Origin: Acinetobacter sp. YWS30-1
GTDB lineage: Bacteria; Pseudomonadota; Gammaproteobacteria; Pseudomonadales; Moraxellaceae
Length of the DNA: 64,000 nucleotides
Assembly: GCF_033558715.1 (NCBI RefSeq)
Contig: NZ_CP114606.1
Span: forward strand, 248,001 to 312,000
Reading direction: 5' to 3'
Below the pieces are notes generated by a model, which was not told the origin of the DNA, made no database searches, and saw only the letters and a list, made by a program, of their open reading frames with translations. Both the position numbers and the translations under genes were made by a program. Positions 45,482 through 54,659 of the stretch are shown in pieces. The number at the start of each line of letters is the position of its first letter. Positions within the stretch are counted from its first letter, which is position 1.

Positions 45482-45943
45482 CTAGTTTTTAATCCAGGTC
45501 ATATTGCGTACGACCGGTGCACCTTCAGCACGACTATGAATGGTAAGATGCCTGCCATTATTTTTCAGGCGGGCACGGGCCTGATAAAGCTGTCCAGAAA
45601 CCGGGTCGAGCAGAGTGCCGTTAATAAATTCATTGCTATGCTCGGGATGACTACTCAGTCCCTTAAGCATCGTCAGTCCAATGAGCGGCTGATCCTTCAA
45701 TGCGCCTTTGCATAGGGTGCAAGTCTGCTGTCGAGCTGCCCCTGGAATCTCACGAACATGCACAATTTTGGCAATATAGTGATTCTGAGCATCCTTACTA
45801 ATCACCACATCTGCCAGGGAATAACCAGTACGGTCATCAATGGTTTTCCAGTGGCCAAGTAATGGGTCACTGTTGGCGAAAGCAGATAGACTGATGGTGC
45901 TTGCTGCTGTAAGAATGATAGAACAAAGCAGTTTGAATCTCAT
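45482..45943 (-). CDS. DUF2147 protein, paralogue 2
   Basis: A 153-residue exported DUF2147 protein: signal peptide (FKLLCSIILTAASTISLSAFA), then DPLLGHWKTIDDRTGYSLADV, CTLCKG, LLDPVSGQLYQARARL and RNMTWIK. It diverges most from the others at the C-terminus (TIHSRAEGAPVV instead of TLRGYVG). ATG at 45943 is used; a GTG two codons earlier fits its GGGG spacing slightly better. It has its own terminator and probably its own promoter. Confidence 0.82.
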   Translation of the reverse strand: MRFKLLCSIILTAASTISLSAFANSDPLLGHWKTIDDRTGYSLADVVISKDAQNHYIAKIVHVREIPGAARQQTCTLCKGALKDQPLIGLTMLKGLSSHPEHSNEFINGTLLDPVSGQLYQARARLKNNGRHLTIHSRAEGAPVVRNMTWIKN

Positions 45944-46220
45944 TGCCACATTACCCCATGTTATTGAAAATATATTTAATTTCTTAAAGGCATAAAAAAA
46001 TTATGGGATTAATATAGCGTGAAAAATACACTAAATACCAGTCAATAATCACATTAAATTAAGAAAAATGAATATGAGTTAAAATTTACGTTCATTCAGC
46101 ATGATGAGAATGAGTAAGTATTTACGTGATAAGGAATGGGATAAAGATAATGATTTTAAGCTGTCCAAGCCTTTGATCTGGCCAGACAGCTTGCAGATGA
46201 GAATTTATAAAAAATGAGAT

Positions 46221-46670
46221 TTATTCGACTTTCACCCAGGATACTGTTCGTCCGAGCATGGGTGTACCTACATAGCCACGAAGCGTCAGCACATTGCCTC
46301 GGGAATTCAGAGTTGCCTTGCTTTTATAGACATTGCCGGTTAGTGGATCGAGAATTGAACCATTAACGAATTCATTTTTCTTTTCTGGATTTGGTTTTAG
46401 ACCTGATAAGACAGAGAGACCCAGAATAGGTACGTCTTTCAGTGCCCCCTTACATTTAGAGCAATGGGTATGTGCAGGACGATTTGGAATGGCATGGATA
46501 CGAACGACTTTCCCCTGATAAGTACCATCATTGAGTTTACTGATTTCAACATCAGCACGTGCATAGCCCGTTTTGTCATCAATGGCTTTCCATGTCCCCG
46601 TGATTTCGGCTGCATAGCTGAAGCTCTGCGCAGCACATAACATCACACCCATTAAATATCGAAATTTCAT
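46221..46670 (-). CDS. DUF2147 protein, paralogue 3
   Basis: A 149-residue exported protein with signal MKFRYLMGVMLCAAQSFSYA and the DUF2147 core EITGTWKAIDDKTGYARADV, CSKCKG, SILDPLTGNVYKSKATL and TLRGYVGTPMLGRTVSWVK. Closest to paralogue 1 by eye. A short inverted repeat (AAGCTGTC/GACAGCTT) lies after the stop. Each paralogue is separated by 180-280 bases of AT-rich DNA, so they are separate units rather than an operon. Confidence 0.83.
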   Translation of the reverse strand: MKFRYLMGVMLCAAQSFSYAAEITGTWKAIDDKTGYARADVEISKLNDGTYQGKVVRIHAIPNRPAHTHCSKCKGALKDVPILGLSVLSGLKPNPEKKNEFVNGSILDPLTGNVYKSKATLNSRGNVLTLRGYVGTPMLGRTVSWVKVE

Positions 46671-46836
46671 TTAAAATCTTCCACTTATTTTTTTTGATTT
46701 TTTTACTTTGAAAATACCGTTGATCTTCTGATTCTATCGGTGTGCAAATTTTAATCATGAGGCAAGCTTGAAATTAAGTACATTTGTCTTTTTTTTATGA
46801 GGAATTTTGGTCAATATTTTATGAAAATATAAAATG

Positions 46837-46867
46837 AAAAAAGCACTCAATATTGAGTGCTTTTTTT
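46837..46867 (-). terminator. Terminator of hslO
   Basis: Near-perfect 30-base palindrome AAAAAAGCACTCAAT/ATTGAGTGCTTTTTT. Works on either strand. Confidence 0.9.
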
Positions 46868-46887
46868 GAGTCGAACAGGGGAGGTTA

Positions 46888-47763
46888 TTAACTGAGGTGT
46901 TCACCAAACAGGCTCAAAGCTTCTTCAGCCGTAAAAATATAACGGCTATTACAGAACTGACAGTCCATCTCAATTGGATTCTGGAATTCTAAAGTTTCAC
47001 GAACCGATTCTACACCAATCTGCTGTAAGGCAATCGCACAACGTTCTTTAGAACAGGTACAGCCAAACTGCAAATGTTCTACTTCTGGTAAGCGCACTTC
47101 TTCTTCGTTATATAAACGATAGAGAATTTCATTGGCCTCCAGAGTGACCAGTTCTTCTGTTTTTAATGTTTCAGTCAGCATGGTCAGACGTGGCCATAAG
47201 TCTTCATCGACACGGCGTTGTTCTTCTTCACTGTTACGCGGTAGCAATTGAATCAGCAAACCACCTGCACGGTTGTTGTCACTGGCCAGCACGATACGTG
47301 TCGGAATCTGGGCAGACAGGTCATAATATTGCATTAGACAGCCAGCCAGATTTTCCTGATCAAGCGGAACAATACCCTGATAACGCTCACCAAATTCAGG
47401 CTCGATATTGATAAACAGCACTGGATTAGTCAGTGATTTTAAAACTGTGCTGCTATCTTCTGCTGCCTGAAAGTGTGGATCTTCTTCGTAATCCGCCAGT
47501 GCACGTACTTCACCGCGATGGTTACATTCAGCCATTGCCCATTTAAATGTGCCTGAAGCCTGAATTTGCAGGCTGATACGCCCTTTAATTTTCAGGGTGC
47601 TGGCCAATAGTGCAGTGGCGCTCAGCATTTCACCTAACAGGATTTTTACTGCAGGCGCATAGTCACGCTGGGCCAAAATTGTTTGTAAAGCTTCTTCAAG
47701 ATGCACCACTTCACCACGAACAGGGCTATCTTCAATAAAAAAGCGTTGGCGTAAATCAGACAT
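46888..47763 (-). CDS. hslO: Redox-regulated chaperone Hsp33
   Basis: A 291-residue Hsp33. The N-terminal domain includes LLGEMLSATALLASTLKIKGRIS-type sequence (shown in part) and GTFKWAMAECNHRGEVRALA. The zinc site has two cysteine pairs: CTC in FGCTCSKERC and CQFC near the C-terminus. Oxidation of these cysteines activates its holdase function under oxidative stress in the cytoplasm. The ATG at 47763 is selected for GGAG six bases upstream; an ATG four codons earlier has none. Confidence 0.93.
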   Translation of the reverse strand: MSDLRQRFFIEDSPVRGEVVHLEEALQTILAQRDYAPAVKILLGEMLSATALLASTLKIKGRISLQIQASGTFKWAMAECNHRGEVRALADYEEDPHFQAAEDSSTVLKSLTNPVLFINIEPEFGERYQGIVPLDQENLAGCLMQYYDLSAQIPTRIVLASDNNRAGGLLIQLLPRNSEEEQRRVDEDLWPRLTMLTETLKTEELVTLEANEILYRLYNEEEVRLPEVEHLQFGCTCSKERCAIALQQIGVESVRETLEFQNPIEMDCQFCNSRYIFTAEEALSLFGEHLS

Positions 47764-47813
47764 AAAATTCTCCATAACCCTGCTTTAATGGTGGCATTAT
47801 TGTAAAACACAAG

Positions 47814-49670
47814 TTATGCCAGATCATCTCTTATGGCATCAATTCCTGAAGCGTTGTTGTCCTGTTGCGTGTCCGTATCCTGTTCTGGTATTTTTTTTAG
47901 CTGATCCTGAGCAAAAAGATACTCCAGTTCTGCCAGTGTATTCCTTGAGCCTGCAGAATTAAACGGGCTCTCCGTATCCAGATGAAATTGACGATTGAGC
48001 AGGTTTTCATCGTGAGTATGAAACTCATGGATCTTTTGTTGCGCCTGCTCTTCAGACAGTCCGCTCAGCTGACCTAGCAGACACTGACTGAGTTCTCGTG
48101 CAGAAGCATAGGTTTCTCGCCAGATTCGTTCCACGCCCAGCTCCTGAAGTAGATGGACATGATGCCGGTCACGTGCCCGTACCCATAAAGACATATCAGG
48201 ATAATTTAATCGCAGATGCCGGACGGTCAGCAGTGAATCTTCAATATCATCAATGGCGACAATCACATGCTGAACCGTATCCAGATGTGCCTGAGCTAAA
48301 GCCTCTGGCTCAGTCGCATTGGCCTGATAGAAGGTAATACCGTAAGAGGTGAGCAATTCAGTTGCTTCGATATTGCTGTCCATGACACTGAATTTTTGTT
48401 GCTGTTGCAGCAAAATACGGGTAATGATCTGGCCAAAACGGCCAAAACCGATTAATAAAATTGGTGCAGTATTTGGTGGAAGGCTTTCAATGTCAAAGGT
48501 CGCTGCCAAATGATTTTGCCGATCCAGTCGTGGCAGAATCTGGTTATGTAATAACCAGTAAAATGCCGGTGTGAGTAGCATGGATAAACTTGCCATCCAC
48601 ATCAATGGGGAGAGCAGGGTTGGAGTAATGATCTGCTGCGAAAGTGCAATGATGAGTGCCAGAAAAGCGAACTCACCACTTTGTGCCACACTGGCGGCGA
48701 GTAGCGTACTGTTGCGCCAGCTATGTTGATAATAACGTGCCAATCCTAAGGTAATCGCAAATTTAATCAGGATCAGCGAAAGTGTTCCGGCAATAATCAA
48801 TACGGGTTGCGTCAGTATATCGGCAAACTGCAATGACATGCCCAGGCTGATAAAAGCCAGCCCAATCAATAATCCGCTAAAAGGCTGCAGACTCTTTTCG
48901 ACCGAAATCCGGAAATCAGAATCAGCCAGTAACATGCCAGCAAATAATGCCGCGAGGTACAGATTCAATCCCAGCGTATCCATCAGGACTAGTAAGCTCA
49001 GGAAAATGACAATGGCAACAATGCTATGCAATTCATGACGACCACTTTTGGCAATCCAGCGATAGAGCGGCTGCATGAAATAGCGGTTACATAGAAATAA
49101 GCCAGTAAAGGTAGCCATCATGGCAGCAAAATAAGCTATGCCATGTTCTGTTGAACTGACCCCAGCAAAAAGCGGAATCGCTGCAATGATAGGAATTGCA
49201 ATCAGTGCATGAATCAGGGTGTTGGCATAAGCGGATTGACCATAACTGGTCGCCAGTTGTTGCTGATTATTTAAAAACTGGGTCACCAACGTCATGGCAG
49301 AGAGGCTGCCGGCCAGTCCGATGACAATGCTGGAAACCAGATGCTGATCGAGAAAGAACCAGGCCAGCAGGCTCAAAATCAGGGCCGTGCTCAGTACCTG
49401 TAAAATGGCCATAAACCACAGGGGTTGCCCAAGCTGAAGAATTCGTTGTGGTCTGAGTTGCAGACCAATCCAGAACATTAGGGCCAACAGGCTGATTTGA
49501 ATAAAAGTCTGCATCACCTCAGGAGCAGAGATCAGCGCTAAGGCACTCGACCCAATGATTAAACCTGTCAGTAAATAGCCCAGCACTGTTGGCAGTCTGA
49601 GTTTATGGCTCAGTGGCACCATGAACAGTGCAATCGCCAGAACCAGCGCTATTTGTAACAGTATCGACAT
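47814..49670 (-). CDS. CPA2-family cation:proton antiporter with RCK domain (Kef-type)
   Basis: A 618-residue protein. The first ~380 residues contain about 12 membrane segments of the Na+/H+ exchanger fold (LRLPTVLGYLLTGLIIG near the start). The cytoplasmic RCK/TrkA-N domain starts near 395 with a Rossmann motif ILLIGFGRFGQ and includes VIVAIDDIEDSLLTV. Architecture matches KefB/KefC-type potassium/proton antiporters, but glutathione gating cannot be judged. It ends with an Asp/Gln-rich tail. AAGGCGG precedes the ATG. Confidence 0.85.
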   Translation of the reverse strand: MSILLQIALVLAIALFMVPLSHKLRLPTVLGYLLTGLIIGSSALALISAPEVMQTFIQISLLALMFWIGLQLRPQRILQLGQPLWFMAILQVLSTALILSLLAWFFLDQHLVSSIVIGLAGSLSAMTLVTQFLNNQQQLATSYGQSAYANTLIHALIAIPIIAAIPLFAGVSSTEHGIAYFAAMMATFTGLFLCNRYFMQPLYRWIAKSGRHELHSIVAIVIFLSLLVLMDTLGLNLYLAALFAGMLLADSDFRISVEKSLQPFSGLLIGLAFISLGMSLQFADILTQPVLIIAGTLSLILIKFAITLGLARYYQHSWRNSTLLAASVAQSGEFAFLALIIALSQQIITPTLLSPLMWMASLSMLLTPAFYWLLHNQILPRLDRQNHLAATFDIESLPPNTAPILLIGFGRFGQIITRILLQQQQKFSVMDSNIEATELLTSYGITFYQANATEPEALAQAHLDTVQHVIVAIDDIEDSLLTVRHLRLNYPDMSLWVRARDRHHVHLLQELGVERIWRETYASARELSQCLLGQLSGLSEEQAQQKIHEFHTHDENLLNRQFHLDTESPFNSAGSRNTLAELEYLFAQDQLKKIPEQDTDTQQDNNASGIDAIRDDLA

Positions 49671-49743
49671 TTTTCCGCCTTAAATTTTATTTTCATCCAG
49701 TCTTAAAGTTGAGCCTTTATCAAATGAAGATGGTCTCAATATT

Positions 49744-51966
49744 TTAGCTGAGTTCTTGTGGATCGATATCCAGTGTCAGCTTCATATTGGATGGCTTATC
49801 CTGTAACAGGTTTTGCCACCAGCTACGGACATAATAATGCAAACGGGCACGGTCTGCGGACAATAGCACCATATGGGATTGATAGCGTCCGGCTTTGCGT
49901 TCCATCGGGGCAGGAATGGGACCCCAGATGTCCAGCACCAGATCGGGATATTGCCTGAGCAGGGCAGCATGTTTCTGTAAGAATTCGGTATTTTGTGCCT
50001 GATCTTTGGATTCACAGCGAATCAGCACGGCATAACGAAAAGGAGGCATCTGGGCGATTTGCCGTTCGGTCAAAGTCTGCTTGGCAAAAGCGCGGTAATT
50101 TTCAGTGACTAAGGTATTCAGCAGCGCATGATCAGGTCTTAGGGTCTGTAAATATACATCCCCTTTATGTTCCCCACGTCCTGCACGACCTGCGACCTGT
50201 ACGATCAATTGTGCTGTACGTTCTGTGGCCCGGAAATCAACGCTAAGAAGACCAGAATCGATATCCAAAATTGCAACCAGCGTGACATAAGGAAAATGAT
50301 GGCCTTTGGCCAGCATCTGCGTGCCGAGCAGAATCGCAGGCTCACTTTTCTGAATCTTGTCATAGATCTTTTGCCAACTACCGACCCGGCTGGTTGAGTC
50401 GCGATCGACCCGGATCACTTCAAAATCTGGAAAAAGCTCATTCAGATGTTCTTCAACTTTTCCAGTCCCCATGCCTAAAGTGGCCAACTCCTGATGCTGG
50501 CATTGCGGACACTGTTCAGGCATACGATGAATGGTGCCGCAATGATGACAATGCAGATGTTGATAAGGTTGCCGGTGCACAGTGAAATTGGCATCACAGT
50601 TCGGACACTGCGCCTGCCAGCCACAACTGCCACAAATCAGTACGGGCGCATAACCACGACGATTCAGGAAAATGAGTACCTGTTCTTTTTTAGCCAGGCG
50701 CTTTTTGATTTCTTCAATCAGATGCAGGCTGATGCCATGCTGCTTTGGTGCCACTTTTAAATCCAGAATATGGATTTTTGGCATTAGTGCTGTACCCGCG
50801 CGTTGATTCAGTTCCAGCACCTGCATTTTGCCTTGCTGCACCAGCGCATAGCTGTCAATGCTGGGGGTGGCCGAACCCAAGAGGACTGGACATTGCTGTA
50901 AATGTCCCCGGTACAATGCCACATCACGGGCATGATAGCGAAAACCTTCCTGTTGTTTAAAAGACAGGTCATGCTCTTCATCCAGAATGATCAAACCCAG
51001 ATTCGGCATCGGTGTATAGATCGCAGAACGGGTGCCAAGCACAATGGACGCTTTACCGGTTTCAGCGGCTTGCCAGGCTTGTAAGCGTTTACTGTCATTC
51101 AGGCCAGAGTGAAGCAGGGCAATATGACAATGGAAACGAGACTGAAAGCGGCTAATCGTTTGTGGCGTCAGTCCGATTTCAGGCACCAGTACCAGTACCT
51201 GCTTGCCCTGTTTAAGTACCTGTTCCATGATCTGAAGATAGACTTCAGTTTTGCCGCTGCCAGTCAGGCCATCGAGTAAAAAGGCCTGATATTGCTTGCG
51301 GTATTTCAGCACTTGCTGAATCGCATGCTTTTGTTCCGGATTGGCCGTTAATGGCATCTGGGCCAGTTGTACAGGTTGCGGGCTAAAATCCTGTGCTTCC
51401 AGGACACATTCGCAAATTCCTTTTTTTTCGAGCGCTTTTAAAGTCGCTGTTTCTATTCCGGCCAGATTTAAGAGATTCTCAGTTGTTCCCACCGGATGCA
51501 GTTTTAGAATCCGATAGGCTTCCTGTTGCCTCTCGGAACGGCGAACCTTGGCTTCAGCCTCATGATCCAGCAATTTCCAGTTTCGGGCCAGCAGGTTATA
51601 AGGTTTGCCCTGACGCAATAAGGTCGGCAAGGCAGTCTGGATCACTTCCCCGATAGGAAACTGGTAATACTGTGCTGACCAGGTCAATACACTTAAAACC
51701 TGGGAATTGATAATGGCACGGTCATCTAAAAGCTCGGTAATTGCTTTCAGTTTGAAACTGGGATCAATCGGAGCATCTAGCGGTAATTTTTCAGTAATCA
51801 CGCCGACCAGATTTTGCCGGCCAAAAGAAACCGCGACTCGGGCACCCACTTCTGCCTGCTGATATTGTTCCTGACTCAAGCTATAGTCAAAACAGTCAAA
51901 CAGATGCACCGGCACTGCAACACGAACACGATAAACAGGGGCAGTAACGGGAACAGAATTTGGCAT
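49744..51966 (-). CDS. priA: Primosomal protein N' (PriA helicase)
   Basis: A 740-residue PriA. The N-terminal 3'-binding domain begins YRVRVAVPVHLFDCFDYSL. Helicase motifs are DGLTGSGKTEVYL (Walker A), LILDEEHDLSFKQQ (DEEH), LGSATPS and QVAGRAGRG. The zinc-binding insert has eight cysteines in CGSCGWQAQCPNC and CHHCGTIHRMPEQCPQC. It restarts stalled replication forks by loading the primosome. Divergent from gspF with about 150 bases between them. Confidence 0.96.
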   Translation of the reverse strand: MPNSVPVTAPVYRVRVAVPVHLFDCFDYSLSQEQYQQAEVGARVAVSFGRQNLVGVITEKLPLDAPIDPSFKLKAITELLDDRAIINSQVLSVLTWSAQYYQFPIGEVIQTALPTLLRQGKPYNLLARNWKLLDHEAEAKVRRSERQQEAYRILKLHPVGTTENLLNLAGIETATLKALEKKGICECVLEAQDFSPQPVQLAQMPLTANPEQKHAIQQVLKYRKQYQAFLLDGLTGSGKTEVYLQIMEQVLKQGKQVLVLVPEIGLTPQTISRFQSRFHCHIALLHSGLNDSKRLQAWQAAETGKASIVLGTRSAIYTPMPNLGLIILDEEHDLSFKQQEGFRYHARDVALYRGHLQQCPVLLGSATPSIDSYALVQQGKMQVLELNQRAGTALMPKIHILDLKVAPKQHGISLHLIEEIKKRLAKKEQVLIFLNRRGYAPVLICGSCGWQAQCPNCDANFTVHRQPYQHLHCHHCGTIHRMPEQCPQCQHQELATLGMGTGKVEEHLNELFPDFEVIRVDRDSTSRVGSWQKIYDKIQKSEPAILLGTQMLAKGHHFPYVTLVAILDIDSGLLSVDFRATERTAQLIVQVAGRAGRGEHKGDVYLQTLRPDHALLNTLVTENYRAFAKQTLTERQIAQMPPFRYAVLIRCESKDQAQNTEFLQKHAALLRQYPDLVLDIWGPIPAPMERKAGRYQSHMVLLSADRARLHYYVRSWWQNLLQDKPSNMKLTLDIDPQELS

Positions 51967-52115
51967 AGTAACAGAGTGGGTCCTGATGAAATTTCGTCGT
52001 GCTCAAAGTTCAGTTATGTTAGAGTGAGCAGATAATTTATATTGAAGAATATGAATGATTTTGATGGTCTGACGCAACAGCGTTAAGCAAAATTTTGGAA
52101 AATTAGAGCATTACA

Positions 52116-53321
52116 ATGCCTGCATATCAGTTTACTGCGCTTGACGCTTCAGGGAAGCAGCAAAAAGGCGTGCTTGAGGGGGATTCAGCACGACAAATCC
52201 GGCAACAGCTTCGGGATCAGGCGCTGATTCCGGTCTCTGTAGATCCGGTTGAGAAAAAAGACCAGCACTACCGTCGCAAATGGTTTGAAAAAAGCATTAC
52301 TGCTTATGATTTGGCTCTTATGACCCGACAACTCTCGGTACTGGTCGCTGCCGCAATTCCGCTGGAAGAAGCTATTCGCGCCGTCGGCAAGCAGAGCGAA
52401 AAAGTTCATGTGCAAAATCTGCTGATGTCAGTACGTTCTAAAGTGCTGGAAGGACATAGCTTGGCTCAGGCGCTACAACAGTCTGGACGTTTTCCAGAGC
52501 TGTATATTGCCACCATTGCGGCTGGTGAACGTTCTGGTCACTTGGACCTGATTCTGGATCAGTTAGCTGACTATACCGAAAACCGTTTTGCTATGCAGAA
52601 AAAGATTCAAGGGGCGATGATCTATCCGATTATTTTGCTCTTGATGTCTTTTGCGATTGTGATGGGTCTAATGACCTATGTGGTACCGGATATCGTCAAG
52701 ACCTTTGATCAAAGCAAAGATGCCTTGCCGTGGATTACAGTGACTTTAATGAAAGCCAGCGATTTTATCCGGATCGCCTGGCCATTTTTGTTGATAGGGA
52801 GTGCGGCAAGTATTTTTCTGCTGGTACGTTTTTTAAGAACGACCGCTGGGCATTATGCTTTTGATCGTCTAACTCTGAAACTACCTTTATTCGGAAAATT
52901 ATCACGTGGCATTAATGCTGCCCGTTTTGCCAGTACCTTATCAATTCTAACCCAGTCTGGTGTGCCACTGGTGGATGCCTTACGCATCGGAGCAGCGGTA
53001 AGTAATAACTGGGTGATCCGGGATTCGGTTAATCTGGCTGCTGAAAAAGTCACTGAAGGGGGGAACCTGGCTACCCAGCTGGAACGTAGTGGTTATTTCC
53101 CCCCGATGATGGTACAAATGATCAAAAGTGGCGAAGCCTCGGGGGAGCTGGATCGTATGCTGGAACGGGCATCGACCATGCAGGACCGTGAAGTGACCAC
53201 GCTGATTTCGACATTACTCGCGCTTCTGGAGCCGCTGATGCTAGTACTTATGGCCAGTATTGTGCTAGTAATTGTGATCGCGGTGATGCTGCCAATCGTG
53301 AATATGAATAATATGATTTAA
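52116..53321 (+). CDS. gspF: Type II secretion inner-membrane protein GspF
   Basis: A 401-residue GspF: N-terminal FTALDASGKQQKGVLEGDSA, two cytoplasmic T2SSF domains (DLALMTRQLSVLVAAAIPL near 80; GINAARFASTLSILTQSGVPL near 270) and three membrane segments, the last near the C-terminus (LVIVIAVMLPIVNMNNMI). It forms the inner-membrane platform that couples the GspE ATPase to pseudopilus assembly. gspG follows 69 bases downstream; other gsp genes are absent nearby, so the type II cluster is split in this genome. Confidence 0.93.
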   Translation: MPAYQFTALDASGKQQKGVLEGDSARQIRQQLRDQALIPVSVDPVEKKDQHYRRKWFEKSITAYDLALMTRQLSVLVAAAIPLEEAIRAVGKQSEKVHVQNLLMSVRSKVLEGHSLAQALQQSGRFPELYIATIAAGERSGHLDLILDQLADYTENRFAMQKKIQGAMIYPIILLLMSFAIVMGLMTYVVPDIVKTFDQSKDALPWITVTLMKASDFIRIAWPFLLIGSAASIFLLVRFLRTTAGHYAFDRLTLKLPLFGKLSRGINAARFASTLSILTQSGVPLVDALRIGAAVSNNWVIRDSVNLAAEKVTEGGNLATQLERSGYFPPMMVQMIKSGEASGELDRMLERASTMQDREVTTLISTLLALLEPLMLVLMASIVLVIVIAVMLPIVNMNNMI

Positions 53322-53390
53322 ATAACATGTGTAACGTCTACGAAGAATCGAAAGTGCCTGAACTTTCTAAAGATGAATGAGAGATATTGA

Positions 53391-53888
53391 ATGAAAAGGA
53401 ATCCAAATCAAGCCATAGACCCTTCAACTACAGCTGTTGAACCTACCGTACGTGTGAGCCAGTTACGTGCACATCGTGCCTCAGGTTTTACCCTGATTGA
53501 AGTAATGGTGGTTATTGTTATTCTCGGTGTGCTTGCGGCCCTAATTGTTCCAAATGTAATGGGACGCGGTGAAAAGGCTAAAGTGGATACCACAGTCATC
53601 AAATTGCAGAGTATTGCGGGTTCACTGGATCAATATAAGCTGGACAATGGCAAATATCCAAGCATGCAGGAAGGTGGTCTAGATGCACTGGTAAATCAGC
53701 CGGCAACAGCGAAGAACTGGCTGCCAGGTGGCTATGTGAAAGGGGGTTATCCGAAAGACAGCTGGGATAATGACCTGCAATATGTGATTCCAGGAACCAA
53801 TGGTCGTGCTTTTGATTTGTACTCTTTTGGTGCCGATGGACAGGCAGGTGGCGAAGGAACTGATGCTGATATTTATTACCAACCTTAA
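53391..53888 (+). CDS. gspG: Type II secretion major pseudopilin GspG
   Basis: A 165-residue pseudopilin. The prepilin peptidase site is G/FTLIEVMVVIVILGVLAAL, preceded by an unusually long leader of about 32 residues. After the helix come KLQSIAGSLDQYKLDNGKYPS and GGLDALV, and the calcium-loop C-terminus DLYSFGADGQAGGEGTDADIYY, all classical. It polymerises into the pseudopilus that pushes proteins through the secretin. Short-range order gspF-gspG is standard. Confidence 0.95.
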   Translation: MKRNPNQAIDPSTTAVEPTVRVSQLRAHRASGFTLIEVMVVIVILGVLAALIVPNVMGRGEKAKVDTTVIKLQSIAGSLDQYKLDNGKYPSMQEGGLDALVNQPATAKNWLPGGYVKGGYPKDSWDNDLQYVIPGTNGRAFDLYSFGADGQAGGEGTDADIYYQP

Positions 53889-54172
53889 TTGATAATTATT
53901 ATAAATTAGTGAGTTATTGAATATATCACTTCACTTGATTGGTTGTTTCAATACTAGGTGAAGTGATAATAACTCTCAATCATAAAATATAATATAAGTA
54001 ACTGAATTTAATAATATTAGTATAATATTAATGATTTGATAGTTATAATAAGAATTATTCCCATATTTATCTATTACAATTATCGTAAAATGTGAATAAA
54101 TATAGCCTTTCTATTTACAAAAAATAGCTCATAATATTCTTAATGGCCCTTTTTTAGCCAAAGGAGAATGGT

Positions 54173-54508
54173 ATGAAAGCATTAATATTGTCGGATGAAA
54201 TAAACCAGTTTCATTGGTCGATGCTGAAATCTGTTCTTTTGGTTTTAAGCATTCTTCCAGCCAGCCAGGGAATTTTGCATTTATGGCAGACCACTGAAGG
54301 CAGCAGCCAGATTATGGTTGGTTTCTTTGCCATTAGCATGATGAGTACCTTATTCGTACTATGCTTCTGGTCAGCATTAAAAGCATCGGTCGTACAGTTT
54401 GAACAGGAACAGGCCTCTGCATTTGAAAATGGTATTGTTCAGATCTATCGTTATATTCCAATGTTGTCACTGGCGAGCATGTTGTCTTATCTGGTGATCC
54501 AGTTTTAA
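54173..54508 (+). CDS. Small membrane protein of unknown function, 111 residues
   Basis: Three hydrophobic segments (residues ~18-38, 48-68 and 95-111) and an AAGGAGAATGGT start region with a strong ribosome-binding site. The loop ASVVQFEQEQASAFENG is polar. No family recognised. It lies between gspG and the lnt operon, with its own terminator. Confidence 0.65.
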   Translation: MKALILSDEINQFHWSMLKSVLLVLSILPASQGILHLWQTTEGSSQIMVGFFAISMMSTLFVLCFWSALKASVVQFEQEQASAFENGIVQIYRYIPMLSLASMLSYLVIQF

Positions 54509-54520
54509 TAACATATAGAT

Positions 54521-54552
54521 AAAAAAACCGAGGCATGAACCTCGGTTTTTTT
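54521..54552 (+). terminator. Terminator of the 111-residue membrane protein gene
   Basis: Stem AAACCGAGG/CCTCGGTTT with A-run and T-run. Confidence 0.9.
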
Positions 54553-54558
54553 ATAGTT

Positions 54559-54656
54559 CCTCCCTTTTAAAAAGGGAGGCCGGGAAGGATTTAGAAAATT
54601 AACTCCCTCTTGCGCCATATATGGATCACCTTTTGCAAAGGGGAAACTTTTGAGAG
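54559..54656. repeat. REP-like intergenic repeat remnant
   Basis: Begins with the hairpin CCTCCCTTTT/AAAAGGGAGG and continues with AGGATTTAGAAAATTAACTCCC and TTTTGCAAAGGGGAAAC (split to stay short). This resembles the CTCCC...GGGAG elements scattered between genes of related bacteria and fills the gap between two convergent genes. Confidence 0.4.
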
Positions 54657-54659
54657 AAA

